A DNA stretch of 64,000 nucleotides, from contig NC_092337.1 of assembly GCF_046630445.1 (NCBI RefSeq), positions 187,618,501-187,682,500 on the forward strand, read 5' to 3'. The notes under the pieces are model-generated. The model saw nothing but the letters and a program-made list of their open reading frames with translations. It did not search any database and was not told the origin of the DNA. The translations under genes and the position numbers were made by a program. The number at the start of each line of letters is the position of its first letter. The first letter of the stretch is position 1. Positions 22,404 through 34,560 of this stretch are shown here, piece after piece. The DNA comes from Rutidosis leptorrhynchoides (Eukaryota; Streptophyta; Magnoliopsida; Asterales; Asteraceae).

Positions 22404-23618
22404 TTCTCCCTCCCTCTTTCTTTTTTTTGGCCGTCGACAACCACATCAACATCATCATAATCTCATCAAAAATTCTTGCTTGGATCATAGGGCTTTCAAC
22501 ATAATCGGGTTGCTCTCGTTCTTCTCTACACGCACATATCTTTTATTTCTCGATTAGGGTATAAACTCTAACCCTAGATTTTTAATTTTTCTTTACTTTT
22601 CTGTTTTTGATGATTATCTTGATAGTATGATAGTTACATATTATTGTATTGATGATTGTATGCGTAGAATTGCTCAAATACATATGTTTTCGGTTTGATT
22701 TGGTTGGGACAGCAGCATATTCGTTCATTTCTGGTTATATAACTGATATAAAAGTGAAATTGAAGTATCTAGATGAGTTCCTCTCATCAAGACATTAATT
22801 TTAGACTCCGGATTCATGTCATTTCGATTCCCGGAGCTTAAGATATGATTAAAATGGTGTCATGTTGAGATTAAACTATGAAAACGAATTGAACCAGGTT
22901 TGGTCCGACTTTGTGACCATTTTTAGAGTTCTTAGTGTGTAATAGTGTGTTAGGATTGATGATGGGATGAACTTTAATGTTCGGTTCATCGAAATCCGAG
23001 TCACGAATCACCCGTTATGACTAAAACACGTTTTTGAGCGGATTAAAGGTCCAAACTGATTAAGAGCTGTAAGTCACGACTTGGTGACTGTTCTTGGGAT
23101 TTTCTTGAGCACACTAATGTGTCGGGTGGGTTGGTTAGGCAAAGATATATATAAGGCTCGCCGAAAACTGATTCCCGGGGCTCAAGTTATGACCCGGTGA
23201 ACTTGTGATTAAAACTTATGATTATTGAATAAAACTTATGATATAAATAATAATTTTTATTATTATTAAATTACTTATGATATAAAAAGTAATTATTATA
23301 ATTTAAGACTTATGATACATATTTATTATATCATTTAATTATTACTTATGATTGAATTAAACTTTTAATTAAACTTATGATTAATAATACTTGTATTATT
23401 AATGGAAAATACTTATGATAAGTATTAAACTTATGTTATAAGATTATTATTATAAGACTTATAATAAGGATTAAATAATTATTTAATTATTATAAGGCTT
23501 AGTTATTATCTAATTATAATTTAATTATTAAATACTTATGGTTTAATAATTATAATTAGAAACTTATGATATGATTAATAATTCATTATTAATTAATAAT
23601 ACTTATGATACGATTTAA
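22404..23618 (+). repeat. 3' LTR of gypsy element, right part (truncated)
   Basis: It resumes exactly where the left part ended, after the second CATTT copy (22399-22403), and follows the 5' LTR to GATACGATTTAA at about 7412. The remaining LTR is missing in this orientation. Confidence 0.88.
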
Positions 23619-24557
23619 GACACACTAATGCAAAATTCTGGTTCTCTAAGCAATCAATCATGAACCTGAGAATAAAACATGCGAGTAACTGTCAACAAAA
23701 ATGTTGAGTGAATTATAGGTTTAATATTACAAACAATATTTAATTTAGACCATAAAATTTATGTTTGAAAACATAACAACTCCTTTCTGGACCACAAAAT
23801 TATATGCTAGAAAACATATAAAAACATTATTCCATTTACCGTGAGCCACCTGGTAACCACTTAACCATTTATTTACCCTTGCCAACCACAATAAATAATA
23901 TACACCGAACAAGTGTATCTACAACAAAATACGAAGTACTAAACATTCCGATTATAAATTGCTAGCGCGACTAGCTCGAAATAGGGTTGTCAAACCTGAT
24001 AGATCTATCCATAGGATTCGCATTTACCAGTAGAAACCAGTGATTACAGTTACCAGACTAGAGAATATTTTTGTTCAACTCACAATGAATAATTTAAACC
24101 AACCTCCACTTGTGTCGAAAATATAAAATAATTTGCATGTATTCTCATCCCAAAAGATGTAAATAGAAAAATGGGACTATAACTCACCTTAATAGCAAAC
24201 GAAGTAACCACACAAATAAGTGAACAGCAATCGAAGTAAAGTGATCAGGAATGATCATAACGCCGACCTATAAATAAAGCAGGTCGATATAAATAACTAA
24301 CTTAGGTCAAGTCTTAGTATGATAGCTATTGTACAAGTTGCAAGTAGACATAGAACAATACTCAACATGCATCGGTTTGATCGGAACAGCGTACGGACAC
24401 ACACTTTCTATTTTTAGAAAGTTTATATTTTTAGCAGGTTTCCATTTTTGGAAAGTTTCTATTTTTGGAAAGTTTCTATTTTAGGAAAGTTTCTATTTTA
24501 GGAAAGTTTCCAAATTTAGAAAGTTTCTATTTTTAGAAAGTTTTAAGTTAGGAAAGT
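23619..24557 (-). repeat. Scrambled junction: short leader piece plus inverted gypsy LTR fragment
   Basis: Positions 23619-23650 match the leader of the F-box element (near 26438-26470). Positions 23651-24557 are the reverse complement of the gypsy 5' LTR from about 8625 down to 7719, including the AGAAACTTTCC array. Junctions carry short matches (TAAGA at 23616-23620, CTCTAAG at 23644-23650). This LTR piece has the same orientation as the neighbouring F-box element B. Confidence 0.75.
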
Positions 24558-24846
24558 GTACTGAAGAGGACAAAGTAATAATATGAACTCATTTATAAAA
24601 GCTTTTTCTTCATATTAGCGTTTTATAAGTTTAAATTCGGGTAGTACCTACCCGTTAAGTTCATACTTAGTAGCTAATATACAATTCAACTACTACAATT
24701 CTATATGAAAAACTGATTGTAATAATATTTCACGTTCAAACTTTTATACAATATTTTACAAACTTACAATACCGCTTATTTTACATAAAGCATGAAATAT
24801 AGCACACAATAACTTTGATACAAGATAGTTGTGAAGATAATTCTAG

Positions 24847-25530
24847 CTAGTACACAAGTCGTTCAGCAAAGGCAATAAAGACACGTAATTCATACGTCCA
24901 GAAACAAGTCATGCATTCTGGTTTTACTAGGACTACTTCCCATCCTTGGTCTTGTGGAACATAACCGTCATGGCCGTTGATAAGACAGCGTGTTGTAACG
25001 TCGTCAAAAGGACGAGGGTTACGTAATGACCAACAGTCTCGTAATAACCTAAAAACCTCATTTCTTACCCCAATTACCGACTCCGTCACTTGTGGGAACG
25101 TTTTGTTTAATAGTTGTAGCCCGATGTTCTTGTTCTCACTTTGGTGAGAAGCGAACATTACTAACCCGTAAGCATAACATGCTTCTTTATGTTGCATGTT
25201 AGCCGCTTTTTCTAAATCACGAAGTCCTATATTCGGATATACTGAGTCAAAATAATTTCTTAACCCGTTGCGTAAAATAGCATTTGGGTTCCCCGCAATA
25301 TATGCGTCAAAGTAAACACATCGTAACTTATGAATTTCCCAATGTGATATCCCCCATCTTTCGAACGAAAGCCTTTTATAAACCAAGGCATTCTTGGAAT
25401 GTTCTTCGAATGTCTTACAAACTGATCTCGCCTTAAATAGTTGTGCCGAGGAATTCTGACCGACTCTAGACAAGATTTCATCAATCATGTCTCCGGGTAG
25501 GTCTCTTAAAATATTGGGTTGTCTATCCAT
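24847..25530 (-). CDS. F-box protein, At1g67623-like, copy B (intact 227 aa)
   Basis: A single-exon frame starts at ATG 25530. The F-box spans about residues 6-50 (ILRDLPGDMIDEILSRVGQNSS... to LVYKRLSF). A conserved C-terminal region contains AANMQHKEACYAYGLVMFASHQS (about 108-130), a Sel1-like helical segment of this family, and a Cys-rich tail (CMTCFWTYELRVF). F-box proteins recruit substrates to SCF ubiquitin ligases. The gene lies inside an LTR element, 138 bp downstream of the acidic ORF, with no promoter of its own evident, so the LTR would have to drive it. The length is somewhat short for the family as I remember it. Copy A is frameshifted. Confidence 0.78.
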   Translation of the reverse strand: MDRQPNILRDLPGDMIDEILSRVGQNSSAQLFKARSVCKTFEEHSKNALVYKRLSFERWGISHWEIHKLRCVYFDAYIAGNPNAILRNGLRNYFDSVYPNIGLRDLEKAANMQHKEACYAYGLVMFASHQSENKNIGLQLLNKTFPQVTESVIGVRNEVFRLLRDCWSLRNPRPFDDVTTRCLINGHDGYVPQDQGWEVVLVKPECMTCFWTYELRVFIAFAERLVY

Positions 25531-25668
25531 TTTGTGTTTTTATACTGTAAAATAGACAAGAGTTAGATTCATAAAAAAATACTTATTAATACAAGCAATT
25601 TTTTTACATATATCATAAAGCATAAGCACACTATATTACATATATTACACCACACGAATACAACTATC

Positions 25669-26283
25669 TTATTCCGACTCGCTAGTTTCTTCTTGTTCGG
25701 TTTTGGTTCGTTTTGCCAAGTTTCTAGGGATATATGATGTTCCCCTAATACGAGTCGTCGTTGTCCACATTGGTTTAGAAAAACCTGGTGGTTTAGAGGT
25801 TCCCGGGTCATTGTTACAACTTAAGGACTTCGGGGGTTGACGATACATATAAAGTTCATCGGGGTTGGAATTAGATTTCTCTATTTTTATGCCCTTTCCC
25901 TTATTATTTTCTTTTGCCTTTTTAAATTCAGTTGGGGTAATTTCTATAACATCATCGGAATTCTCGTCGGAATCCGATTCATCGGAGAATTGGTAATCCT
26001 CCCAATATTTTGCTTCCTTGGCGGAAACACCATTGACCATAATTAACCTTGGTCGGTTGGTTGAGGATTCTCTTTTACTTAACCGTTTTATTATTTCCCC
26101 CACCGGTTCTATTTCTTCTTCCGGTTCCGATTCTTCTTCCGGTTACGACTCTTCTTCCGGTTCCGACTCTTCTTCCGGTTCCTCTTCTGGAACTTGTGAA
26201 TCAGTCCACGAATCATTCCAATTTACATTTGACTCTTCATTATTATTAGGTGAGTCAATGGGACTTGTTCTAGAGGTAGACAT
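25669..26283 (-). pseudogene. Acidic, Glu-rich protein copy B (one nonsense codon)
   Basis: The full frame from ATG 26283 to the stop at 25669 is collinear with the 207-aa protein of copy A. It ends in the same PGTSKPPGFSKP and TSYIPR segments and an acidic tail. In the Pro-Glu-Glu-Glu repeat a TAA at 26143-26145 replaces a GAA present in neighbouring repeat units, a one-base change. Downstream of it 135 codons remain open. The repeat block is shorter in Glu and richer in Ser than in copy A. Confidence 0.75.
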
Positions 26284-26478
26284 CTATCACATAATATCAA
26301 ACACGTTAAGAGATTAATATATCACATAATATTCATATGTTAAAAATATATAGTTTCCAACAAAAATGTTAAGCAATCATTTTTAAAGAAAACACGGTCG
26401 AAGTCCAGACTCAATAATGCATCCTAACAAACTCGATAAGACACACTAATGCAAATTTTCTGGTTCTCTAAGACCAAC

Positions 26479-26491
26479 GCTCTGATACCAA
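26479..26491 (-). promoter_or_regulatory. Primer-binding site, tRNA-iMet type
   Basis: On the minus strand the site reads TTGGTATCAGAGC, a perfect match, one base from the LTR edge at 26493. Confidence 0.93.
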
Positions 26492-26492
26492 C

Positions 26493-29400
26493 TGAAATGT
26501 CCCGTTCTTATTGATTAAAAATGTTCCATATTAATTGATTTCGTTGCGAGGTTTTGACCTCTATATGAGACGTTTTTCAAAGACTGCATTCATTTTTAAA
26601 ACAAACCATAACCTTTATTTCATAAATAAAGGTTTAAAAAGCTTTACGTAGATTATCAAATAATGATAATATAAAATATCCTGTTTACACACGACCATTA
26701 CATAATGGTTTACAATACAAATATGTTACATCGAAATCAGTTTCTTGAATGCAGTTTTTACACAATATCATACAAACATGGACTCCAAATCTTGTCCTTA
26801 TTTTAGTATGCAACAGCGGAAGCTCTTAGTATTCACCTGAGAATAAACATGCTTTAAACGTCAACAAAAATGTTGGTGAGTTATAGGTTTAACATATATA
26901 TATCAAATCGTAACAATAGACCACAAGATTTCATATTTCAATACACATCCCATACATAGAGATAAAAATCATTCATATGGTGAACACCTGGTAACCGACA
27001 TTAACAAGATGCATATATATAAGAATATCCCCATCATTCCGGGACACCCTTCGGATATGATATAAATTTCGAAGTACTAAAGCATCCGGTACTTTGGATG
27101 GGGTTTGTTAGGCCCAATAGATCTATCCTTAGGATTCGCGTCAATTAGGGTGTCTGTTCCCTAATTCTTAGATTACCAGACTTAATAAAAAGGGGCATAT
27201 TCGATTTCGATAATTCAACCATAGAATGTAGTTTCACGTACTTGTGTCTATTTTGTAAATCATTTATAAAACCTGCATGTATTCTCATCCCAAAAATATT
27301 AGATTTTAAAAGTGGGACTATAACTCACTTTCACAGATTTTTACTTCGTCGGGAAGTAAGACTTGGCCACTGGTTGATTCACGAACCTATAACAATATAT
27401 ACATATATATCAAAGTATGTTTAAAATATATTTACAACACTTTTAATATATTTTGATGTTTTAAGTTTATTAAGTCAGATGTCCTCGTTAGTAACCTACA
27501 ACTAGTTGTCCACAGTTAGATGTACAGAAATAAATCGATAAATATTATCTTGAATCAATCCACGACCCAGTGTATACGTATCTCAGTATTGATCACAACT
27601 CAAACTATATATATTTTGGAATCAACCTCAACCCTGTATAGCTAACTCCAACATTCACATATAGAGTGTCTATGGTTGTTCCGAAATATATATAGATGTG
27701 TCGACATGATAGGTCGAAACATTGTATACGTGTCTATGGTATCTCAAGATTACATAATATACAATACAAGTTGATTAAGTTATGGTTGGAATAGATTTGT
27801 TACCAATTTTCACGTAGCTAAAATGAGAAAAATTATCCAATCTTGTTTTACCCATAACTTCTTCATTTTAAATCCGTTTTGAGTGAATCAAAATTGCTAT
27901 GGTTTCATATTGAACTCTATTTTATGAATCTAAACAGAAAAGTATAGGTTTATAGTCGGGAAAATAAGTTACAAGTCGTTTTTGTAAAGGTAGTCATTTC
28001 AGTCGAAAGAACGACGTCTAGATGACCATTTTAGAAAACATACTTCCACTTTGAGTTTAACCATAATTTTTGGATATAGTTTCATGTTCATAATAAAAAT
28101 CATTTTCTCAGAATAACAACTTTTAAATCAAAGTTTATCATAGTTTTTAATTAACTAACCCAAAACAGCCCGCGGTGTTACTACGACGGCGTAAATCCGG
28201 TTTTACGGTGTTTTCCGTGTTTCCAGGTTTTAAATCATTAAGTTAGCATATCATATAGATATAGAACATGTGTGTAGTTAATTTTAAAAGTCAAGTTATA
28301 AGGATTAACTTTTGTTTGCGAACAAGTTTAGAATTGACTAAACTATGTTCTAGTGATTACGAGTTTAAACCTTCGAATAAGATAGTTTTATATATATGTA
28401 TCGAATGATGTTATGAACATCATTACTACCTCAAGTTTAGTAGGTAAACCTACTGGAAGTGACAAGAAATGATCTAGCTTCAAAGGATCTTGGATGGCTT
28501 GAAAGTTCTTGAAGTAGGATCATGACACAAAAACACGTTCAAGTAAGATTTTTACTCGAATTAAGATAGTTTATAGTTATAGAAATTGAATCAAAGTTTG
28601 AATATGAATATTACCTTGAATAAGAAAGATAACCTACTGTATATAACAAAGGTTTCTTGATCTTAGATGATTACTTGGAATGGATTAGAAAGCTTGGAAG
28701 TAAATTAGTAAACTTGAAGGGATTTTTGAAGTGTTCTTGAAGTGTTCTTCCTATGATGATTATAGCTTGATTATTGAAGTGATTTTTGATGAAGATGATG
28801 ATTAACTACTGGAAAAATACGTTCATAATAGTGTGTGTGTGTGTGTGTGTGTTGAGAGAGAATTAGAAAGAGAATTGGAAGTGAAATGGAGTGAATGATG
28901 AGTGGTAATTGGTGAGTGGTGAGTGGGGTTAAAAGGAGTTCTAGTTAGTTGAATAGCTCATGGTAGAAGTTAAAATTGATTAGTCATAGATGACATAATC
29001 AAGAGTGGAATCCCATGCTAGTTCCTATTGGTGTATACTCATAGTAAGTTCGTTTTGAAGCTGTGTATAATACGGGTAAGAATACGACTAGAATTCTTGA
29101 TGAAAGAAAAGAATGGAAAAGTAACTGTAACCATTTTCGTTAAGTATGAGTGTTTTGATATATGTCTTGAAGTCTTTCAAAAGTATTTTAATACATCTAA
29201 ATACACTACATGTATATACATTTTAACTGAGTCGTTAAGTCATCGTTAGTCGTTACATGTAAGTGTTGTTTTGAAACCTTTAAGTTAACGATCTCAATTA
29301 ATGTTGTTAACCCATTGTTTATTATATCTAATGAGATGTTAAATTATTATATTATCATGATATTATGATATATTAATATATCTTAATATGATATATATAC

Positions 29401-29755
29401 ATTTAAATGTCGTTACAACGATAATCGTTACATATATGTCTCGTTTCGAAATCCTTAAGTTAGTAGTCTTGTTTATATGTATATAACTCATTGTTAACAT
29501 ACTTATGGAGATACTTACTTATCATAATCTCATGTTAACCATATGTATATCCATATATATATCGTCATGTCGTTTTTACAAGTTTTAACGTTCGTGAATC
29601 GCCGGTCAACTTGGGTGGTCAATTGTCTATATGAAACATATTTCAATTAATCAAGTCTTAACAAGTTTGATTGCTTAACATGTTGGAAACATTTAATCAT
29701 GTAAATATCAATCTCAATTAATATATATAAACATAGAAAAGTTCGGGTCACTACA
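26493..29755 (-). repeat. LTR of F-box element copy B (about 3.26 kb)
   Basis: It starts TGAAATGTCCCG and ends GGGTCACTACA on the plus strand, as in copy A. It is about 200 bp shorter, owing to several small indels, for example around 27745-27790 and 28725-28930, where a (GT)n run is also found. Confidence 0.85.
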
Positions 29756-30039
29756 GAAGGAGGTTGTTGACAAATCACAAGGACGAAATCTACCTTCAAA
29801 GAATCCAAATGATTCGGTGTCTGCTAAAATCCTTAGCAAATACCTTGCTCCTTACTCTAAAACCCTTGCGGACAATATTCTTCATCATCCTCTTATCTTA
29901 AATATTCTAAGATATCATCGTATCTTCCATTATAAATATCCTTCATATTTCTGAAGATACTTTCATAACCATTCTTATCTGAAATCATTTATTCCTTCGC
30001 GTTATCTGTATCACATCATAAAGAAAACTGTTTTAGTAT
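29756..30039 (+). other. Unassigned sequence between two LTRs
   Basis: A frame without ATG stays open from the LTR junction for about 74 codons (KEVVDKSQGRNLPSKN...). I do not recognise it; it may be a fragment of an older gene or element. Confidence 0.3.
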
Positions 30040-30856
30040 GATGCCTAGTCTACCAGCACAAGGTAGAAAGTATTCTTCAATTGGCACAGGATGTGTACCC
30101 AACAATTCAAGAATATCATGTGACTCAGCATAGAAGAACCAGCATAGCTGGTGAGCAGCATACAACACAAGACAGCTATGCTCCATTACAAGCATAGTAG
30201 TTTCCTGAGTGGTCTATATTAATTGTACTATTCAATAGAAGTCAAAGACAATGTTGAATAGAAAAGGACACACGTCGGCGGCTGACAAATGACCTTACAA
30301 GACCACATGGGAATGCAGAAGTTTAACGCATGTGCAGACATGTGTTATCCTTTGTCAACGCCTAGGGAACACGACATTCTATTTGTTTAATTAAATAGTG
30401 GTGCCAAACCGAATTGGGGTGTTCCTGCAAATAGCTACCAAAGAGGAAAGAAGGGAGCACGCTCTCTAACACAATTGTCCCCACAAGTACAGACATCCTA
30501 TGTACCAGTAGACAATAGAACAATTACATGGTTAATAGGACTACTATAAATTGATGTATCCACTATTGTAACAAATAGTGGTGTGTGTTTATTTACTTAG
30601 AGTCCAAACTTATAATAGCTTAAGAATATCCTCAATAGATATAACTTGGGTAAATCTGTATCAACCAACTATCATTCTGCCAAGGATAGTTGTAATTCTT
30701 TATGATTCAATCAATAAAGAATAAACCGTTGAAAATTACATTTGACTCTATTTAATTTACTTGCTTGAATACTAAACCGTTTTACTGATAAGTTAATTAA
30801 GAAGAATTGTATTCACCCCCTATACAATACTCATGTTGTTTATCAAGAGACCAACA
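30040..30856 (+). repeat. Probable Ty1/copia solo LTR
   Basis: The 3' end (GTATTCACCCCCTATACAAT... to GACCAACA at 30856) looks like a copia 5' LTR end, but no primer-binding site or internal region follows. The left boundary is uncertain; 30040 is a guess from a TGATGCC start. A perfect AAT tract begins 13 bases later. Confidence 0.45.
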
Positions 30857-30868
30857 GATAATGATGAT

Positions 30869-31709
<841 letters not shown>

Positions 31710-32075
31710 GTGATTCTCACCCACCACTTTTTGATGCATCCATATTTTTGTCTCATTAATTCACAGTTTTACCTCTAAGTTAATCTAGGAAGTTGAACTT
31801 ATATTATTATTTTAAATATAAGAGTGCTCCCAACCATGACAGCACTTCCTCCAAGACAAGTTAACCATTCAGCGCCACATCAGCACTTCTATCTCACTTC
31901 CTTCCTAGGACTAAACCCAAGATAAACACTCCCAACAGTGACACTCCTCCTTCCATATTTTTTATTTTCTTTTTTAATTTTTCTATATTATCAAATAATT
32001 ATTATATTATTTATATTATAAATTTTAAATAAACAACATAAAACTAGCATTTCATTAAAATTAAAAAAATTACAA
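31710..32075. other. Intergenic, possibly a MITE-like or PIF/Harbinger-derived remnant
   Basis: The segment contains GAGTGCTCCCAACCATGACA (31822-) and a related ACACTCCCAACAGTGACACTC (about 31925-), then AT-rich sequence cut by the LTR at 32076. No terminal repeats could be confirmed. Confidence 0.3.
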
Positions 32076-34163
32076 TGTAACGACCCGACATTGAAAACTG
32101 AAATTCGACACTTTTTTTTAAAAGCGGGCAAGGAATCTGGTCAAGCCAGATGCGCGGTGCGCGCAGGCTTGCGCGGCGCGCGCGCTAACGCATGAAACCA
32201 GGTCAGTCAGAAATCAAGCAGGGACAAGCATCTGTACTCCCATCTGCGCTACGTGCTACAGAGTGCGCGACTCGCGTTAGTACACGAAGAAGGCTGTTGG
32301 ACAGTTTTCACACAATAAGCCCAAAACTTTAAAACCCAATTCAACACAACATAAATTCGATTACGGCCAAAAGTAGTTTACATAATTTCAAAGATTAGAG
32401 TTTACAAAAGGGCACGATGACCCGTACAACACCAAAGTGTTTTCGACCCATGAGTTTAAATACCAAACAAAAGACGAGCATGGTGTTTGGGATTAAACTA
32501 CCCAAAACCTAGGTCGAATCACAAAAGCCTCCACTAACAAATCCCAGGAGGTGAAATCTCTAATCCAAACATATACCCTTGCCTTTGTCCACGCCGGAGC
32601 CTAAAAATGTAAACGACGAGAGGGGTAAGCTAACGCTTAGTGAGTGCAATAAGTATACACATGCATATATAATATACCTACTTGCAATCATCTACTCACA
32701 TACCGCAAACATGCTAGCAATATAATATTAGCATACGAACTCCAATTATAAAGCTAACAAACTCCATTACCGCAACTAGCATAAACAATAGTATATACTC
32801 CAAAAATATAATATGCTACACTACAATACATACACAAACTATATGGTTAACCATACACACGTCATGGTGCTACCGGTTCCGTGGTTCACACCATACGTAA
32901 TGCTATGACGCTACCGGCTCCGTGGTTCACGTCACTATGCATTCGAGTCATACTCTTTTATAGTGCTACCGGCTCCGTGGTTCACACTTCGGTGTTACCG
33001 GCTCCGTGGTTCACACCTCATTTTATAGTGCTAATGGCTCCATGGTTAACACTTTGATGCTACCGGCTCCGTGGTTCACATCACAACACATGCACCATGA
33101 TGCTATCGTGGTTCACATTATAGCACACTCGTACACACTATGGCACTCCCGGCTTCGTGGGTCATGCCATAGCATATAAATAAATATACTATATACATAC
33201 ATGCATAAATATCCCACTCACCTTAACGCCAAGGTGATGATTATAATCCGCAAGCCTCAAGCGACGTATCTAATACATTAAGTACCCAAATCAACATACA
33301 AACTTGTAGAACTAGCCACTAATACCAAACTCTTGAGCATTTAATGACCCAAATGTATTAAAGGACTCATTTACACCAAAACCGCCCATTAATGGCCAAG
33401 ACTCATCATAAATCACTAAAAGCTAGTAATTAAAGTCTACTAACATCAGCTAACACAAACTTAGGGTATTTTCATACCCATCTTACCCAACTAGGTCAAC
33501 CATTATCCATTTGACCTATTTTAACACTTAGACTTATATTTTGGTCAAACTTGCACCCATTAACAATCTTTCATCATTACACATGTGTATTAGTGATCTA
33601 CAACACAATTAACACTTACAAACCTCAATTTACATGACCAAACCCTAGATTATAACCATTAGGGTTTCTTTACATCAATTTTAACCCAAGTTCACCCATT
33701 TAACCCCCAAATGGGTCTTACAAGTCTCAAATGAACAAACCTTAGCTATAAATTAATTAAAAATCAAAACACGGAGTTAAGACTTACCAATACCACCATA
33801 ACGTAGCTAGAGACGTAGGGAACAACTTTAAAACTCGAGCTTCAACCCGAAATGAGCTTCTTCCTCCTTTGATTGAGCTTTCTCACACTACAACTTCCTC
33901 TCTCTCTTGAATTGATGTGGAAGTGATAAGGTAGATGAAAATGAAGTTATGACACCCACCAAACTGATCTTGGGGCCTTAAGCTCCTCCCACATGTGAAA
34001 ATACCAATTTTCCCCTTTTAAAATATCTAAAAAAGGAGTAAGTGAGCTGTCAGCTCGATCTGCGAGCCGCGCGTGCAGGTGCGCACCGCCCACTTCCCCT
34101 TTCACAGATTCCAGCAACTATTTATTTATATACAAAATGTACAATCCGGATTCGGGCCTTACA
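32076..34163 (-). repeat. Gypsy 3' LTR (2088 bp)
   Basis: It has TG...CA ends and GC-rich palindromic patches (GCGCGGTGCGCGC at about 32150-32185, TGCGAGCCGCGCGTGCAGG at about 34060). A hairpin array lies at 32864-33192. It is a different family from the LTR at 5642. Confidence 0.83.
32864..33192. repeat. Array of about eight hairpin units with loop CTACCGGCTCCGTGGTTCA
   Basis: Units carry a nearly constant core flanked by complementary arms that differ from unit to unit: ATGGTG/CACCAT, TGACG/CGTCA, AGTG/CACT, GGTG/CACC, AGTG/CACT, TGATG/CATCA, ATGATG/CATTAT (one G-U) and CTATGGCA/TGCCATAG. A 14-bp palindrome TATGGTTAACCATA precedes it at 32842-32855. Confidence 0.8.
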
Positions 34164-34557
34164 ACTCTCCCCCACTTGATTCGGATTGCGTCCTCGCAAT
34201 CCAAACCGCATGACAAGCTGGAAGATATACCAAAACGAACTCTTCGGATTCCCACGTAAGCTCGGAAGCTATACTACGACGCCATTGAACTTTAAAAGTT
34301 CTCAACTCTTTATTTCTCAACACTTTCACCTTCTCATCAAGTATAGCTATCGGCTCTGCAACATACTCTAACTTGTTGTTTAGCTCGATCTCGTCTAATG
34401 GCACCCATGATGAATCATCCGCAAGACACTTACGGAGATGGGAAACATGGAATGTATTATGGATCCCCGCAAGCTCTTCGGATAATTCTAAACGATACAC
34501 GACTTCACCAACCCGAGCTAAAATTTTAAATGGCCCAATAAACCGAGGAGCTAAGAT
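34159..34557 (-). pseudogene. Gypsy integrase C-terminus (truncated fragment)
   Basis: The frame reads LAPRFIGPFKILARVG, then YRLELSEELAGIHNTFHVSHLRKCLADD, VPLDEIELNNKLEYVAEP and FKVQWRRSIASELTWESEE. It is the usual C-terminal, chromodomain-like end of gypsy integrases. The stop codon overlaps the LTR start. No in-frame stop occurs in the 133 codons that remain, but the N-terminal bulk of pol is absent. Confidence 0.85.
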
Positions 34558-34560
34558 CTA

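Larger units (their letters stand above)
5642..23618 (+). mobile_element. Ty3/gypsy retrotransposon, decayed, with nested copia element
   Basis: The 5' LTR starts at 5642 (TGTAACGACCC) and is followed by an iMet primer-binding site at 8922, a decayed internal region with RT, RNase H and integrase (11108-13734), a purine-rich end and the 3' LTR from 13814. The 3' LTR is interrupted at 14374 by a copia element, resumes after 22403 and breaks off at about 23618. The two LTRs differ by roughly 1-2 percent by eye, so the element is older than the copia insertion. The integrase C-terminus ([23 protein letters not shown]) is of the kind found in Tekay/Del-type chromoviruses. Confidence 0.88.
24558..29755 (-). 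mobile_element. LTR retroelement carrying F-box and acidic ORFs, copy B
   Basis: The order on the minus strand matches copy A: LTR (29755-26493), primer-binding site (26491-26479), leader, acidic ORF (26283-25669), F-box ORF (25530-24847), then about 290 bp of AT-rich sequence up to the junction at 24558. No gag or pol is visible and no own 3' LTR follows, so the copy is truncated at its 3' side. Confidence 0.78.
32076..34557 (-). mobile_element. Ty3/gypsy fragment: 3' LTR plus end of pol
   Basis: On the minus strand, the end of an integrase frame (34557-34159) is followed by GGGGGAGAGT and an LTR starting TGTAAGGCCC (34163) and ending CGGGTCGTTACA (32076). Everything upstream of the last 130 or so codons of pol is missing; it joins the RPA1-like gene at about 34558-34561. 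Confidence 0.85.
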
